A stretch of 64,000 nt of DNA from contig JAPYTO010000001.1 in assembly GCA_029941865.1 (NCBI GenBank), positions 1 through 64,000 on the forward strand, in the 5' to 3' direction. Source of the stretch: Fuerstiella sp. (lineage in GTDB: Bacteria > Planctomycetota > Planctomycetia > Planctomycetales > Planctomycetaceae). The position numbers and the translations under genes were made by a program. The notes beneath the pieces were generated by a model that was not told the origin of the DNA, did not search any database, and saw nothing but the letters and a program-made list of their open reading frames with translations. Of this stretch, positions 1 through 10,350 are shown in pieces; positions within the stretch are counted from its first letter, which is position 1, and each line of letters opens with the position of its first letter.

Positions 1-751
1 GACTGTCCAGCATCGTCCGCCGGGTCCTGCGTGAAACTCCGTGAGGGTCGCTGAGATACAACACAGGTTCGCTGCCTGAACGAAACTTGACGCCCTGATA
101 TCGTGACGGCAGGAAACCGGACCCCCAGTAGTATTCGTACAATGGCTGGTCACTGGGCCTCTGCATTTTTGAAACCAGCACGATGTAATCCGGCAGGTTA
201 CGATTTTCGGAACCGAGCCCGTAGCTGGCCCACGCTCCGACGGATGGGCGACCGGGAATCTGATTGCCCGTCAGCATGAACGTCATTGCCGGCGCATGGT
301 TGATGTATTCCGTGTACATCGATTTCACAAAACACAGTTCGTCGGCGACGGCCCCGATATGAGGCAGCCATTCACCGACTGCGGCGCCACTGTGTCCGTA
401 TTGGCGGAACCTTGCCCGGGGCCCCATGACGATCTGTTTTTGGCTGGCCGTCATCGAGGTCAAGCGCTGACCATTGCGAATGGAATCCGGCAGCAGAGTA
501 CCCTCCAGCTTCGCCAGGCCGGGTTTCCAATCGAACAGCTCAATCTGCGACGGCCCACCCGACTGAGTGAGATAAATGACTCGTTTTGCTTTGGCAGGAA
601 AGTGAGTCCCGATCAGACTGTCACGGTCTCCGGACGCCGAGCCTTCGGCATTCAACGCATTCAAAGCGATGGCGCCGAGACCGAAGCCGGTGCCACGTCC
701 AAGAAAGTGACGGCGTGTTGACTGAAGGATGTCGTTTGTTTGATGATGCAT
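1..751 (-). CDS. DUF1501 family protein (N-terminal part; C-terminus runs off the left edge)
   Basis: Reverse translation from the ATG at 751 gives MHHQTNDILQSTRRHFLGRGTGFGLGAIALNALNAE...KRVIYLTQSGGPSQIELFDWKP, with the Tat-like/DUF1501 hallmark; located next to a DUF1549/1553 gene as is typical. Confidence 0.85.
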   Translation of the reverse strand, partial: MHHQTNDILQSTRRHFLGRGTGFGLGAIALNALNAEGSASGDRDSLIGTHFPAKAKRVIYLTQSGGPSQIELFDWKPGLAKLEGTLLPDSIRNGQRLTSMTASQKQIVMGPRARFRQYGHSGAAVGEWLPHIGAVADELCFVKSMYTEYINHAPAMTFMLTGNQIPGRPSVGAWASYGLGSENRNLPDYIVLVSKMQRPSDQPLYEYYWGSGFLPSRYQGVKFRSGSEPVLYLSDPHGVSRRTRRTMLDS

Positions 752-771
752 AGCAGTTCTGCGGATTCGGC

Positions 772-3700
772 TCACTCGTGTGTGATTGCCTCATCAAGAT
801 TCAGGATCGTGCTGGCCAGTATCATATACGCAGCGACTTGACGGGGATCCTTCGTATCCGTATCGACGACTGACTGCCCAACAGAGATCACGGCTTCGGC
901 GGCGTTCAGGTCCTCTTTGTACTCGTCGAGATGTTTGTGTAGTTGGTGAGACAACACCGCAAGCTCATTCGTGGTTGGCTGACGCAACAGCACCCCTTCG
1001 AAAATGTCGCGGATACGATCGTCCATCGCCTTATGCCGGCTGATGGCAGAGTCAGCGAGCATTTTTGCCGCTTCAGCGAACGACTCGTCGTTCATTAGTG
1101 TCAGGGCCTGCAGAGGCGTATTCGTGCGCACGCTGCGGACCTCGCAGACACGCCGCTTGGAGGCGTCAAACATTCCGGTCGGCCCGACAGAGCGTCTCCA
1201 GAATGTGTAGATGCTGCGACGATAAAGATCCGAACCAACGCTGGCTTCGTAGCGAAATCGGCCCATCGTGGCGTCCAACCAGGCTCCGACCGGCTGAAAA
1301 GGAAACACGGGCGGGCCGCCGATTCGTTCTGACAGAAGTCCACTGGACGCCAGTGCTGCGTCGCGGATCATCCAACTGGGCAGTCGAAATCGGGTCGCTC
1401 GCGCCAGTTGCCGATTGTTCGGATCCAGCAACAGCTGTTCCGGCGTTGCGTTCGAACTCTGCCGATAGGTCGCACTGGTGACGATGAGTCGTTGCATATG
1501 TTTGACGTCCCAGCCGGATTCCATGAATTCCGCCGCCAGCCAGTCCAGCAGTTTCGGATGCGTTGGCGGTTCTCCCTGCGTTCCGAAATCACCGGGCGTG
1601 CGCACGAGTCCGTAGCCGAAGTACATTTGCCAATATCGATTCACGGCAACACGCGCCGTCAAAGGATTGTCCCGACTGACAAGCCACTGCGCCAATGCAA
1701 GGCGATTGCCGGGGACGGAATCTGCCACGGAGATCGCAGTCAGTGTGGCGGGCACAACATGGTCCCCCTTATTGTTCCAGACACCGCGAACAAGGATGTG
1801 CATATCGCGAGGACGATCACGTTTCTTCAGCACGGTAACGCTTTGCGCTTTAGTTGCGGCATCGTAGGTCCTTTTGCGTCGCTTCCCTTTTTCCACAGCG
1901 TCTAAAGCCGCACGCATGGAAGGTCGGTCGGCAAGGAATTGAGCTTCCAGCAGTTTGCGCAGATCGGCGGGAACGTCGTTTTTCCGGCTGACAGCAGAAG
2001 TGAATCGATACGTTGCTCGGTGTTTTGAATCGATGGAAACAGTGGCTTGCCATGACGCCAAACGTTCCAGTGGCGTCCTGTCCAGCGCCTTCGCTGCGGG
2101 ACCGGCCTCATCGGTGAATTCCAGCGTGAATCGCTGCAGGTTCGAGTAACCGCGCAACGACCGCTGCCGAAGTTCGACCACCAGACTCTCGCCAGCGGTC
2201 AGGACAATCGGTTCCGCAAAAACGAATGCAGCAATCTTGCGTTCGTCAGCCCTGCTGCCGGTCGTCATCCAGCCACTGCGCGGATCATCGTCCAGGACGG
2301 TGTTGACAGGTCCATAGATGCGACCGCTTTTTGCTGCTTCGTACGTCGCGACGGCTTCGCTGATTGCGACGTCACCTTCCCGAGTCCCGTCGGCTGAACG
2401 CCTGCGGACCTTCAGGTTGGTCAGAATGATGTGCCCGTCCTTAAAACGTGACAGATTTCCGTTGGCACTCGGTGAGGGCAGCACGGTGAGCCGCATACCG
2501 GTCACGCGCCGCAACTGCGGAGCGACGGTGATCAGATAATCGACGTGTCTCGGATCCTGCCCCGAGACGCTGAAAATGAGATCCTGCTGCTGCAGGCTTG
2601 TTCCGCCGGTTGTATTGATGCGAGTTGCGGCAACGGATTTCCACGAAGAGTAGCCTTCCGCTGCTGCGGAAATGCGTCTTTCCTGTTCCGCCAACCATTC
2701 GTCAAAACCCTGCAGCTCTTCTTCGCGAACCCGCTGCAGACGCGATTCAACCTGTTTCAACCAGGCGACGCTGTCTTTGAGACCATCCGCGACGTACGGC
2801 GACTGATACTTCAGGAACGGACCGGCGCCGCCGCCAGCCTTGCCGTTTTCGTCGATGCTGTTGAAGAATGCATTCAACTGATAGTACTCTGTCTGTGAAA
2901 TCGGATCGTACTTGTGGCTGTGGCACTGAGCACACCCCAGCGTTAAACCAAGCCAGACAGTACCGATGGTGTTGACTCGATCAATGACGTATTCCGTGCG
3001 TGATTCTTCCGGGTCGCGACCACCTTCACCGTTGTGCATATGATTGCGATGAAAACAGGTTGCCAGGATCTGTTCCTGTGTGGCGTCCTGCATCAGGTCA
3101 CCGGCAAACTGTTCGACCGTAAACTGGTCGAACGGCATGTTGCTGTTGTAAGCATCAATGACCCAGTCGCGCCATGGCCAGTTCTGACGAGTCGAATCGG
3201 CCTGATAGCCGTCTGAGTCCGCGTACCGAGCGGCGTCCAGCCACCCCATCGCCATGCGCTCACCGTAGTGCTTCGACCGCAGCAACTCAGCGACCAGTTT
3301 TTCGTACGCGTCGGGCGATGTGTCGTCCACAAAACGCCGCACGCGTTCCGGATTTGGCGGGAGGCCCGTCAGGTCGAACGAGACACGTCGCGCCAACGCC
3401 TCTTTACTGGCCGCCGGCGATGGCTGCAACTGTTCGCGTTCCAGCTGTCCCAACACGAAATTGTCGATAGCATTCTTCGGCCATGAGCTGTCGCTGACGG
3501 ATGGTATCGAGGCCTTCACTGGCCGTTCGAACGACCAGTGTTTCTCCCACTCGGCACCACCGTCAATCCAACGTTTGAGTAATTTAATCTGCTCCGGCGT
3601 GACTTCTCTGCCGGAGTCTGGCGGTGGCATCACTTCATCGGGATCGGTTGAAACCAAACGACGAATCAGCTCGCTTTCCGATGAATTGCCCGCAACAATC

Positions 3701-3936
3701 ACACTTTCATTTGCGTTCGATTCCCGGTCCAGTCTCAGATCCGCCTCGCGAGTGCCGGGATCAGGGCCATGGCAGTGAAAGCACTTGTCGGCAAGGATCG
3801 GGCGGATGTCGCGATTGAAGTCGACCGCCTGATCATCACTTGCTCCGGCACTGCCCGTGATCGGGAGACCAAACAGAACGAAGGTGATCAGCAGAACTTC
3901 AGCGAAGTGGCGCAAAAATGAGTCGTGTAAGAACAA
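772..3936 (-). CDS. DUF1549/DUF1553 protein with N-terminal planctomycete-type cytochrome c (PSD1) domain
   Basis: 1054 aa; CFHCHGPD heme motif near the N-terminus; 'RLDRESN', 'GERMAMGWLDAARYADSDGYQAD', 'NRYWQMYFGYGLV' motifs. Confidence 0.9.
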   Translation of the reverse strand: MFLHDSFLRHFAEVLLITFVLFGLPITGSAGASDDQAVDFNRDIRPILADKCFHCHGPDPGTREADLRLDRESNANESVIVAGNSSESELIRRLVSTDPDEVMPPPDSGREVTPEQIKLLKRWIDGGAEWEKHWSFERPVKASIPSVSDSSWPKNAIDNFVLGQLEREQLQPSPAASKEALARRVSFDLTGLPPNPERVRRFVDDTSPDAYEKLVAELLRSKHYGERMAMGWLDAARYADSDGYQADSTRQNWPWRDWVIDAYNSNMPFDQFTVEQFAGDLMQDATQEQILATCFHRNHMHNGEGGRDPEESRTEYVIDRVNTIGTVWLGLTLGCAQCHSHKYDPISQTEYYQLNAFFNSIDENGKAGGGAGPFLKYQSPYVADGLKDSVAWLKQVESRLQRVREEELQGFDEWLAEQERRISAAAEGYSSWKSVAATRINTTGGTSLQQQDLIFSVSGQDPRHVDYLITVAPQLRRVTGMRLTVLPSPSANGNLSRFKDGHIILTNLKVRRRSADGTREGDVAISEAVATYEAAKSGRIYGPVNTVLDDDPRSGWMTTGSRADERKIAAFVFAEPIVLTAGESLVVELRQRSLRGYSNLQRFTLEFTDEAGPAAKALDRTPLERLASWQATVSIDSKHRATYRFTSAVSRKNDVPADLRKLLEAQFLADRPSMRAALDAVEKGKRRKRTYDAATKAQSVTVLKKRDRPRDMHILVRGVWNNKGDHVVPATLTAISVADSVPGNRLALAQWLVSRDNPLTARVAVNRYWQMYFGYGLVRTPGDFGTQGEPPTHPKLLDWLAAEFMESGWDVKHMQRLIVTSATYRQSSNATPEQLLLDPNNRQLARATRFRLPSWMIRDAALASSGLLSERIGGPPVFPFQPVGAWLDATMGRFRYEASVGSDLYRRSIYTFWRRSVGPTGMFDASKRRVCEVRSVRTNTPLQALTLMNDESFAEAAKMLADSAISRHKAMDDRIRDIFEGVLLRQPTTNELAVLSHQLHKHLDEYKEDLNAAEAVISVGQSVVDTDTKDPRQVAAYMILASTILNLDEAITHE

Positions 3937-4205
3937 GGCGGGGGTTTCCAGACGTGAGAGCAGATTCTCTGAATCTTATCCACGTTGGCATGCAGAGAGT
4001 AGCGAACGATCAACGACTGCAGCGTCAACACTGGAAACGGGGGGTTGTGCTTCGTGCGGATTCGTTTAACGGTGACCCGGAGGCGTCAGCTTTTCGGGCC
4101 AAATCGAAGTCGCCTGCGGCTTGCCGTTAAACAAACCATCCCCCGGAACTAAAGCTTGACGAACCAGTACGTTGTTTCCTGTGAATATGTGATCGGCAAG
4201 AAACC

Positions 4206-4886
4206 ATGAAACGCACCAAATCTCACATCATCGTGGCTCCGTTGAAGAAACTGGCAAATGATCTGGAACAGACGTTCTTTCGGATCGAACGGGCCAACAG
4301 CTGGCAGGCCGCCGTTGTCAACGGCGTGATTGCCGGAGCAGCTGTGGCGCTGGTGGCGTGGCTGTTGACGACTCTGGAAGAAGGAGATCTGCTGCTGTTC
4401 GCGTGTCTGGGATCTTCTGCCGCAAGTGTCGTCTTCGCTCCGCTGGCCAAGACGAACAGTCTACGGTCAATCGTCGCCGCCTACATGATCACGTCCGTTG
4501 TCTGCGTGATTCTGTCACCGGTTCACGACCATGAATGGCTGCCATTACCGCTGCAGTGCTTTCTGGCGGTCGCCATTCCGATCACCCTCATGCGACTGAC
4601 CGACACAATGCACCCCGCCGCGATCGGTAGCGCACTGGCATTTATTATTTATGACCGACCACCTCAGCTGCTGGTCATGTTGCTACTGGCGATCGTCGGC
4701 CTGTTGACAGTCGTCAAGATCCTTGCCTATGCATACCTCGAAGAACTGACGTTCAAAACATTTGGACGCGAATTTCGTCGCAGCTACTACGGCCAGGAGA
4801 TGCTGGTCACGATTGTGGAGACGAAATCAGAACCACAGGACGCTGCCGAGTCCCCATCGGCTGCAGGTGGCGACGGTGCGACATAA
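4206..4886 (+). CDS. HPP family integral membrane protein
   Basis: 226 aa, multiple TM helices; 'LFACLGSSAASVVFAP' and 'DTMHPAAIGSAL' resemble the HPP family (HPP motif here HPA). Confidence 0.7.
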   Translation: MKRTKSHIIVAPLKKLANDLEQTFFRIERANSWQAAVVNGVIAGAAVALVAWLLTTLEEGDLLLFACLGSSAASVVFAPLAKTNSLRSIVAAYMITSVVCVILSPVHDHEWLPLPLQCFLAVAIPITLMRLTDTMHPAAIGSALAFIIYDRPPQLLVMLLLAIVGLLTVVKILAYAYLEELTFKTFGREFRRSYYGQEMLVTIVETKSEPQDAAESPSAAGGDGAT

Positions 4887-5033
4887 GATCGCCGTGTGCG
4901 AGGTCAAAGGGGCAAACCGCTCTTAAGGATTGATGGGACACGAATTCTCCGAATTGATGTCCCACCATTTTCTCTTTGCGGTAGATGCAGGAAGTCCGGC
5001 GTTACAAGACAGCCGGGCATGCTTTGCAGCAGA

Positions 5034-6107
5034 CTACGCAGACGGTCGCTCTGGATCTCCAGCCAGAGGCAGACGGACAGTTTGCTTTGTCCATGCGGCC
5101 TGATAAATGGCAAGAATGATTTCGACACTCTTACGACCATCGATGCCGTCGACTCGCGGAGTGCCATTCTGCTGAATGGCCTCGACGAAGTCCTGCAACT
5201 GGTCCTTATGTCCCACGTGTGAAATCGCCTTCGGGTCAGCAGCACCACCCGTATTGGCGGAACCGGGTTTGAATTGGTCCCGAATTTTTGCGTCGTCAGG
5301 GGCTTCGTCTTCGAACTCCCAACGCAACACGTCGTCCTGCTCGACGATGGCCGTCCCTTTGGTACCGTGGATTTCGGTTTTTTTCATCAGCCCGGGCCAG
5401 ACGGCCGTCGTTGCTTCAATAACGCCGATTGCTCCGTTGGCAAATCGTAACGTGGCCACGCCGACGTCTTCCACTTCAATGCGTTCGTGAGCCAGCGTGT
5501 CCGTCATGCCATTGACTTCCACCACATCGCCCATCAGCCAGTACAGCAGGTCGACCTGATGAATAGCCTGATTCATGTAGGCTCCGCCACCGTCCATGCC
5601 CCATGTCCCACGCCATCCGCCGCTGTCGTAATACTCCTGAGTTCGCCACCACTTGACGTAGGTATCGCCCAGCGTCAGTCTGCCAAAACGACCATCTTCG
5701 ACGGCCTTCTTCAGCTCCATGTTCACAGCACTGAACCGTGACGGGAAGATGGCACAAAGTCGAACGTTGTTTTCTTTGCAGGCGTTGATAATGTCGTCGC
5801 AGCGAGCGAGCGTAATCTCTAACGGTTTTTCCACGACAACGTGCTTGCCGGCATTGGCCGCGGCAACGGCAAGATCCCGGTGAGCGCCACTGGGCGTACA
5901 GACGTTGACGATGTGCACGTCTGCATCGGCCAGCATGTCGTCGATATTCGTATAGGCTTTGCAGCCATATTCATCGGCGAAGCTGGTGGCTCGTTCTTCG
6001 ATCGTGTCGCAGCACGCGACAACACTGGCACCGGTAATTTCGGCGATGGCCTTCGCGTGAAAATGCGAAATCATGCCGGTGCCGACAATTCCAAATCCTG
6101 TTGACAT
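5034..6107 (-). CDS. Gfo/Idh/MocA family oxidoreductase
   Basis: N-terminal GIVGTGMISHFHAKAI Rossmann motif; VEKPLEIT (EKP) motif. Confidence 0.92.
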   Translation of the reverse strand: MSTGFGIVGTGMISHFHAKAIAEITGASVVACCDTIEERATSFADEYGCKAYTNIDDMLADADVHIVNVCTPSGAHRDLAVAAANAGKHVVVEKPLEITLARCDDIINACKENNVRLCAIFPSRFSAVNMELKKAVEDGRFGRLTLGDTYVKWWRTQEYYDSGGWRGTWGMDGGGAYMNQAIHQVDLLYWLMGDVVEVNGMTDTLAHERIEVEDVGVATLRFANGAIGVIEATTAVWPGLMKKTEIHGTKGTAIVEQDDVLRWEFEDEAPDDAKIRDQFKPGSANTGGAADPKAISHVGHKDQLQDFVEAIQQNGTPRVDGIDGRKSVEIILAIYQAAWTKQTVRLPLAGDPERPSA

Positions 6108-6260
6108 AGGGTTTCCTTCACAGCGAATTTCGCTGACTCATGGCCGCGATTAACGCGTTTTGATAGCAGAACGGCTGCCCCCACGAGCCAGAACCGGTTC
6201 CGCGAATTTGTAAACTGCTCCTGGGACGCAAAAGTCGTAGACGTCAGCTGTCGTACTGAT

Positions 6261-6324
6261 GTGTGCCACTGGCTCCGCCAGTGCCATGCACCTCATGAAA
6301 ACACTGGCGGAGCCAGTGGCACAC
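6261..6324. repeat. Intergenic inverted repeat with perfect 23-bp arms
   Basis: gtgtgccactggctccgccagtg (6261-6283) is the exact reverse complement of cactggcggagccagtggcacac (6302-6324), with an 18-nt spacer; each arm also contains CACTGGC-TCC/GGA-GCCAGTG. Confidence 0.9.
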
Positions 6325-6374
6325 AATACCTCACTTAAGTCACAGACAAAATGAACTGGCCAGGCACTCGCTGC

Positions 6375-7646
6375 CTACGTCAGGATGACGCGACAGAACC
6401 TTTTTTTGCCGGCCCACACGAGCATACCGTTTTCGATGGTGATTTTCTGGTTAGCGTCACCGATGACTGTTTTTTCTTCGCCAAGTTTTCCACCTCCCTG
6501 AGCAATCAGCCGTCGAGCTTCGCCGTTTGACGACTGCAGCCCGAGTTTCACCAGCAACAGATAGGCCGGCAGGCCGCCGTCGTCCAGCTCACCGGCCGCA
6601 AGTGTGACTTCCGGAATGTCTGCCGGAAGGCCGCCACCTCCAATCTCTTTTTGCCAGCGTTCCGCCGCGGCAACGCCCTGTGCGGCGTCGTGGTATTGCC
6701 CAATGACCGTCTGCGCGAGTTTCACTTTGGCCTCCTTGGGGTGACCCGCCAGCAGTTGATCGGCTTCTTCCATAGGCAGATCGGTCAACAGTTCGAAGTA
6801 CATCTTCATCACGTCATCGGGAAGCTGCATGAACTTCTTCATCATCTCGTACGGCGATTCACTGATACCAATGTAATTGCCGAGACTCTTGCCCATGCGT
6901 TTAACACCGTCCAGGCCGACAAGAATGGGCGACATCATGCCGATTTGCTGATCGATGCCCTGCTGAGCCTGCAGATCACGGGCGAGCATAAAGCTGTACA
7001 ATTGCTCGGTGCCGCCGAGTTCGATATCGGACTTAATTTCAACGCTGTCCCACGCCTGCATGACGGGATACAGACACTCGTGCAGAAAGATGGGCTTCTC
7101 TTCGCGATAACGCTTTGCGAAGTCATCGCGAGTCAGCAACTGAGCGACGGTCACTCGCCCGCACAGATTCAATACTTCGGCAAACGACATTTTTCCGAAC
7201 CAGTCACCGTTGCGATGGATTTCCGCTCGATCCAGATCAATCACTTTGCCAACCTGCGTCAGATAGTCGCGTGCGTTGGCTTCAACCTGATCCTCGGTCA
7301 GTCGTTTGCTGCGAGCTTCATCGCGACCGCTGGGGTCACCGACCATCGCCGTGTAGTTGCCGATAATGATCACGGCCTGGTGGCCGAGTTCCTGAAACTG
7401 GCGTATTTTCCGCAACGGCACGGTGTGCCCAAGATGCACGTCGATGCCGGTGGGGTCGATCCCGTATTTCACTCGCAGCGGCGTTCCCGTGTCGTGACTG
7501 TGCTGCAGCTTCTTCGCCAGCTCTTCTTCAGGAACGATCTTCTCAACACCACGACAAATGATACTGAGTTGTTCCTGGACGGAAGGGAATGAGATGGTCA
7601 ACGGTTTCGCTCGGACGGGCTGAAGAAAACGGGGATCGAAAAACAC
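6375..7646 (-). CDS. tyrS: Tyrosine--tRNA ligase (true start may be the internal TTG of LTISFPS)
   Basis: KYGIDPTGIDVHLGHTVPLRKIRQFQELGHQ; 'KRMGKSLGN' KMSKS-like motif; C-terminal S4 domain. Confidence 0.93.
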   Translation of the reverse strand: MFFDPRFLQPVRAKPLTISFPSVQEQLSIICRGVEKIVPEEELAKKLQHSHDTGTPLRVKYGIDPTGIDVHLGHTVPLRKIRQFQELGHQAVIIIGNYTAMVGDPSGRDEARSKRLTEDQVEANARDYLTQVGKVIDLDRAEIHRNGDWFGKMSFAEVLNLCGRVTVAQLLTRDDFAKRYREEKPIFLHECLYPVMQAWDSVEIKSDIELGGTEQLYSFMLARDLQAQQGIDQQIGMMSPILVGLDGVKRMGKSLGNYIGISESPYEMMKKFMQLPDDVMKMYFELLTDLPMEEADQLLAGHPKEAKVKLAQTVIGQYHDAAQGVAAAERWQKEIGGGGLPADIPEVTLAAGELDDGGLPAYLLLVKLGLQSSNGEARRLIAQGGGKLGEEKTVIGDANQKITIENGMLVWAGKKRFCRVILT

Positions 7647-7712
7647 CTACGGACCGCAGGTTAACAGGCGAACGACCACTGTTCCACCGCCCGAACATCA
7701 GTGCATCTCTGA

Positions 7713-8939
7713 TTACATCAGGGATGCACCTGCAATGACCATATTAAAGCCGTTGAACAGCAGGTGAACCAACATCACCGTTCGATAGCTGCGACGACGC
7801 ATGTAGACATAGCCAATCGCAAATGCCAGCGGCAGCAGCGCGATACTGTCCGGAAAACCGTGAGCAAACCCAAACAACACAGAGGATACGATCCAGCCAG
7901 GAATCAGCCATCCCTGTTGCATCATGCCGCCAAGAATTGTGACGCGGTACAAAAGTTCCTCAACCAGCGGCGCCACGATGACGGCCATGATCGCGATCAG
8001 CGACATTGTTCCCCAGTCCACACCTTCGTTGATCATCTCAAGAAATGGGTGCGAAGGAGCCTCAGGCAGCAGCGACACCATCAGAATTCGAATAGCGGCT
8101 GTTGGCAGATAGGCGACAAGAAACGTCTCGAAAGCAAAACGGAGTTCGCGGCTGAATTTCCAACGTTCCTGTTCCGGCGGCAGTTTCGGACCAGACTGAT
8201 CACTGGGTGTCGTTGTCCCGTCATCTGCGGAATCAGCAAGCGTACCAAATGGCTTAGGCGGAGCGTATGGGCTGTCCAGACTGGCGGAAGGAACTGACAT
8301 CACCACATCAGGCGGCGCATCCAGATCACCAAACGGAGGCACTGATGGTGTCGTTATAGCTTCCTGTTCGGCCGTATAGGTCAGATCGTCCGCCGCCCCC
8401 GGGACACGGGACCATCCCTGTTGAGCCAGGAAAATGGCCGTCCCAAAAATCACAAACATGGTCAGGTTCATCGTCAGTGTCCCAACCAGCAACTCTCGAA
8501 GTTTTGCCGCATTCTTCAAAGCCACGTCTGGTGCCTGTACGACATCGACGGCCGGTTCAGTCTCAGCGACGTCAGCGACAACAACGTCAGCGGTATCCGC
8601 ACCGGTGATTTCCTCGACAGGGGTTTCCTCGGCCGACTCCGGTGACATGACAGCATCCAGCGCCCCATCCGGTGTGTTGGCCACCATCGTCGCCATCGCC
8701 ATCGTCAGCGCCAGGCCACACAACAGCAGCAGCACCGGCACACAAAGTGGTTTTCGCGCTGCGGCTGGCAGGGCTGGGGCGCCCTCCCCCATGCGTTCCG
8801 CCCACACGGCAATCATGGCAAGGCTGCCGACCAATGCCGACAGAACCAGCAGCCCCGAGATAATCTGACCTACTGTGACCTCGATGTCCTGCAGGGCGTC
8901 CGCATTCACCTGAGCAACTAACAAAACATCGGGCGGCAT
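7713..8939 (-). CDS. CPBP family intramembrane glutamic endopeptidase
   Basis: C-terminal 'APLVEELLYRVTILGG...FGFAHG...HLLFNG' motifs; several TM segments. Confidence 0.82.
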   Translation of the reverse strand: MPPDVLLVAQVNADALQDIEVTVGQIISGLLVLSALVGSLAMIAVWAERMGEGAPALPAAARKPLCVPVLLLLCGLALTMAMATMVANTPDGALDAVMSPESAEETPVEEITGADTADVVVADVAETEPAVDVVQAPDVALKNAAKLRELLVGTLTMNLTMFVIFGTAIFLAQQGWSRVPGAADDLTYTAEQEAITTPSVPPFGDLDAPPDVVMSVPSASLDSPYAPPKPFGTLADSADDGTTTPSDQSGPKLPPEQERWKFSRELRFAFETFLVAYLPTAAIRILMVSLLPEAPSHPFLEMINEGVDWGTMSLIAIMAVIVAPLVEELLYRVTILGGMMQQGWLIPGWIVSSVLFGFAHGFPDSIALLPLAFAIGYVYMRRRSYRTVMLVHLLFNGFNMVIAGASLM

Positions 8940-9292
8940 AGGGTGCGAATTCAGATTTGAATGTCATCGAAAGGAATGAGCCCCGGCCTCTACGAGAGAT
9001 CGGAGCCTGAGTTTCAGTATACCACCAGGCGAACCGCCGAAATCCGGCTTGAATTCCATGCCAAACCCTCAGCTCGCCGCCGCCGGCGGTTGCTCACACC
9101 GTCCTCAGACCACCAGTGCCAGCCTGGATGCGGCAGCGGGACGCAACATCGTGACGACTCGATACTAGTGCATTGTCACAGTCAAATGTTTGGGTTGCAG
9201 ATTCGTGGCGTAAGTTTCCAGCTTGCGATTCATCAGGAGAAACACACGGCAAGCAGGATACTTACCCCACTTTTTGACAGTGACAAATCACC

Positions 9293-9395
9293 AGAGCAAT
9301 TTCCTTATTGTCGAAAACACGACTGGCTCGTGGCAGCAACAAAACTACAACCAAAAAGCATCATTCGCGGCCATGAATCAGCGAAATTCGCTGTA
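9293..9395. repeat. Dispersed intergenic repeat, copy A (partner at 44365-44467)
   Basis: Hand alignment to 44365-44467 is gap-free over 103 nt with about 75 identities; both copies end in a CAGCG...CGCTG hairpin. Confidence 0.7.
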
Positions 9396-9504
9396 ACCGC
9401 GTGGCCGTGTTGTATCGCCAAACGTCAAGGATATCATCTGATCCCCGTGCAGATCACAGATTGCTCAGAAAACTCAAAACCGCCAGATACAGCGGAGCCC
9501 GACA

Positions 9505-10296
9505 TTGACAACCGTTCTTGACGAAATCGTCGCACACAAGCAAACCGAAATTGCTGCAGCAAAAAAGCGACTTCCCGCGGATCAACTTGAAGCTCAGCTG
9601 CCGCATGCGCCGCCGGTGCGGTGTTTTCTGACAGCATTGTCGGCCGGCGCACGGCCTGGATTAATCGCGGAAGTGAAGAAAGCCTCGCCGTCGGCCGGAA
9701 TCATCCGGCCGGACTTTTCCCCGGTTCAGATTGCCAGGTGCTACGAAATCGCGGGAGCTCAGTGCCTGAGCGTGCTGACGGACGAAAAGTACTTTCAGGG
9801 CCACCTTGACTTCCTGAAGCAGATCCGGACTCAGGTTCAGATTCCCGTGATGCGAAAAGAATTCATCGTCGATCGCTATCAGATTCTGGAGGCTCGCGTG
9901 GCGGGCGCAGACTGCGTGTTGCTGATTGCGGAATGTCTTGACGACGTCCAGCTACAGGATCTGCACGATTATGCACAGGGACTGGGCATGAAAACTCTGA
10001 TTGAACTCTACGAACCGCAGAATCTTTCGCGAGTTCTGAAAACCGGTGCGCGGTTAATTGGCATCAACAACCGAGACCTGCGAACCTTCGTCACGACACT
10101 GGAACACACCTTCGACCTGAAGAAAGATGTTCCCGATGATGTTGTCCTCGTCAGCGAGAGTGGTATCGGCACTCACGAGGACATCGTCCGGCTTCGCGAA
10201 GCCGGCGTCGGAGGCGTTCTGGTGGGCGAGTCTCTGATGCGACAGCCGGATATTGTTGCGGCTGTGAAGTCGCTGATGCATGGAACCGCCGCGTAG
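9505..10296 (+). CDS. trpC: Indole-3-glycerol phosphate synthase
   Basis: LIAEVKKASPSAGIIRPDFSP, VLTDEKYFQG, LIGINNRDLRTF, VLVSESGI motifs; TTG start. Confidence 0.95.
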   Translation: MTTVLDEIVAHKQTEIAAAKKRLPADQLEAQLPHAPPVRCFLTALSAGARPGLIAEVKKASPSAGIIRPDFSPVQIARCYEIAGAQCLSVLTDEKYFQGHLDFLKQIRTQVQIPVMRKEFIVDRYQILEARVAGADCVLLIAECLDDVQLQDLHDYAQGLGMKTLIELYEPQNLSRVLKTGARLIGINNRDLRTFVTTLEHTFDLKKDVPDDVVLVSESGIGTHEDIVRLREAGVGGVLVGESLMRQPDIVAAVKSLMHGTAA

Positions 10297-10350
10297 TGCC
10301 TCTTTGAGGCCTGATCGACACTCACACATTACTTTGAAGGAGTCAAACTC

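Noticed and set aside
6651-7592. 313-aa plus-strand ORF antisense to tyrS
   Set aside because: Shadow of a well-supported tyrS gene; no recognisable motif.
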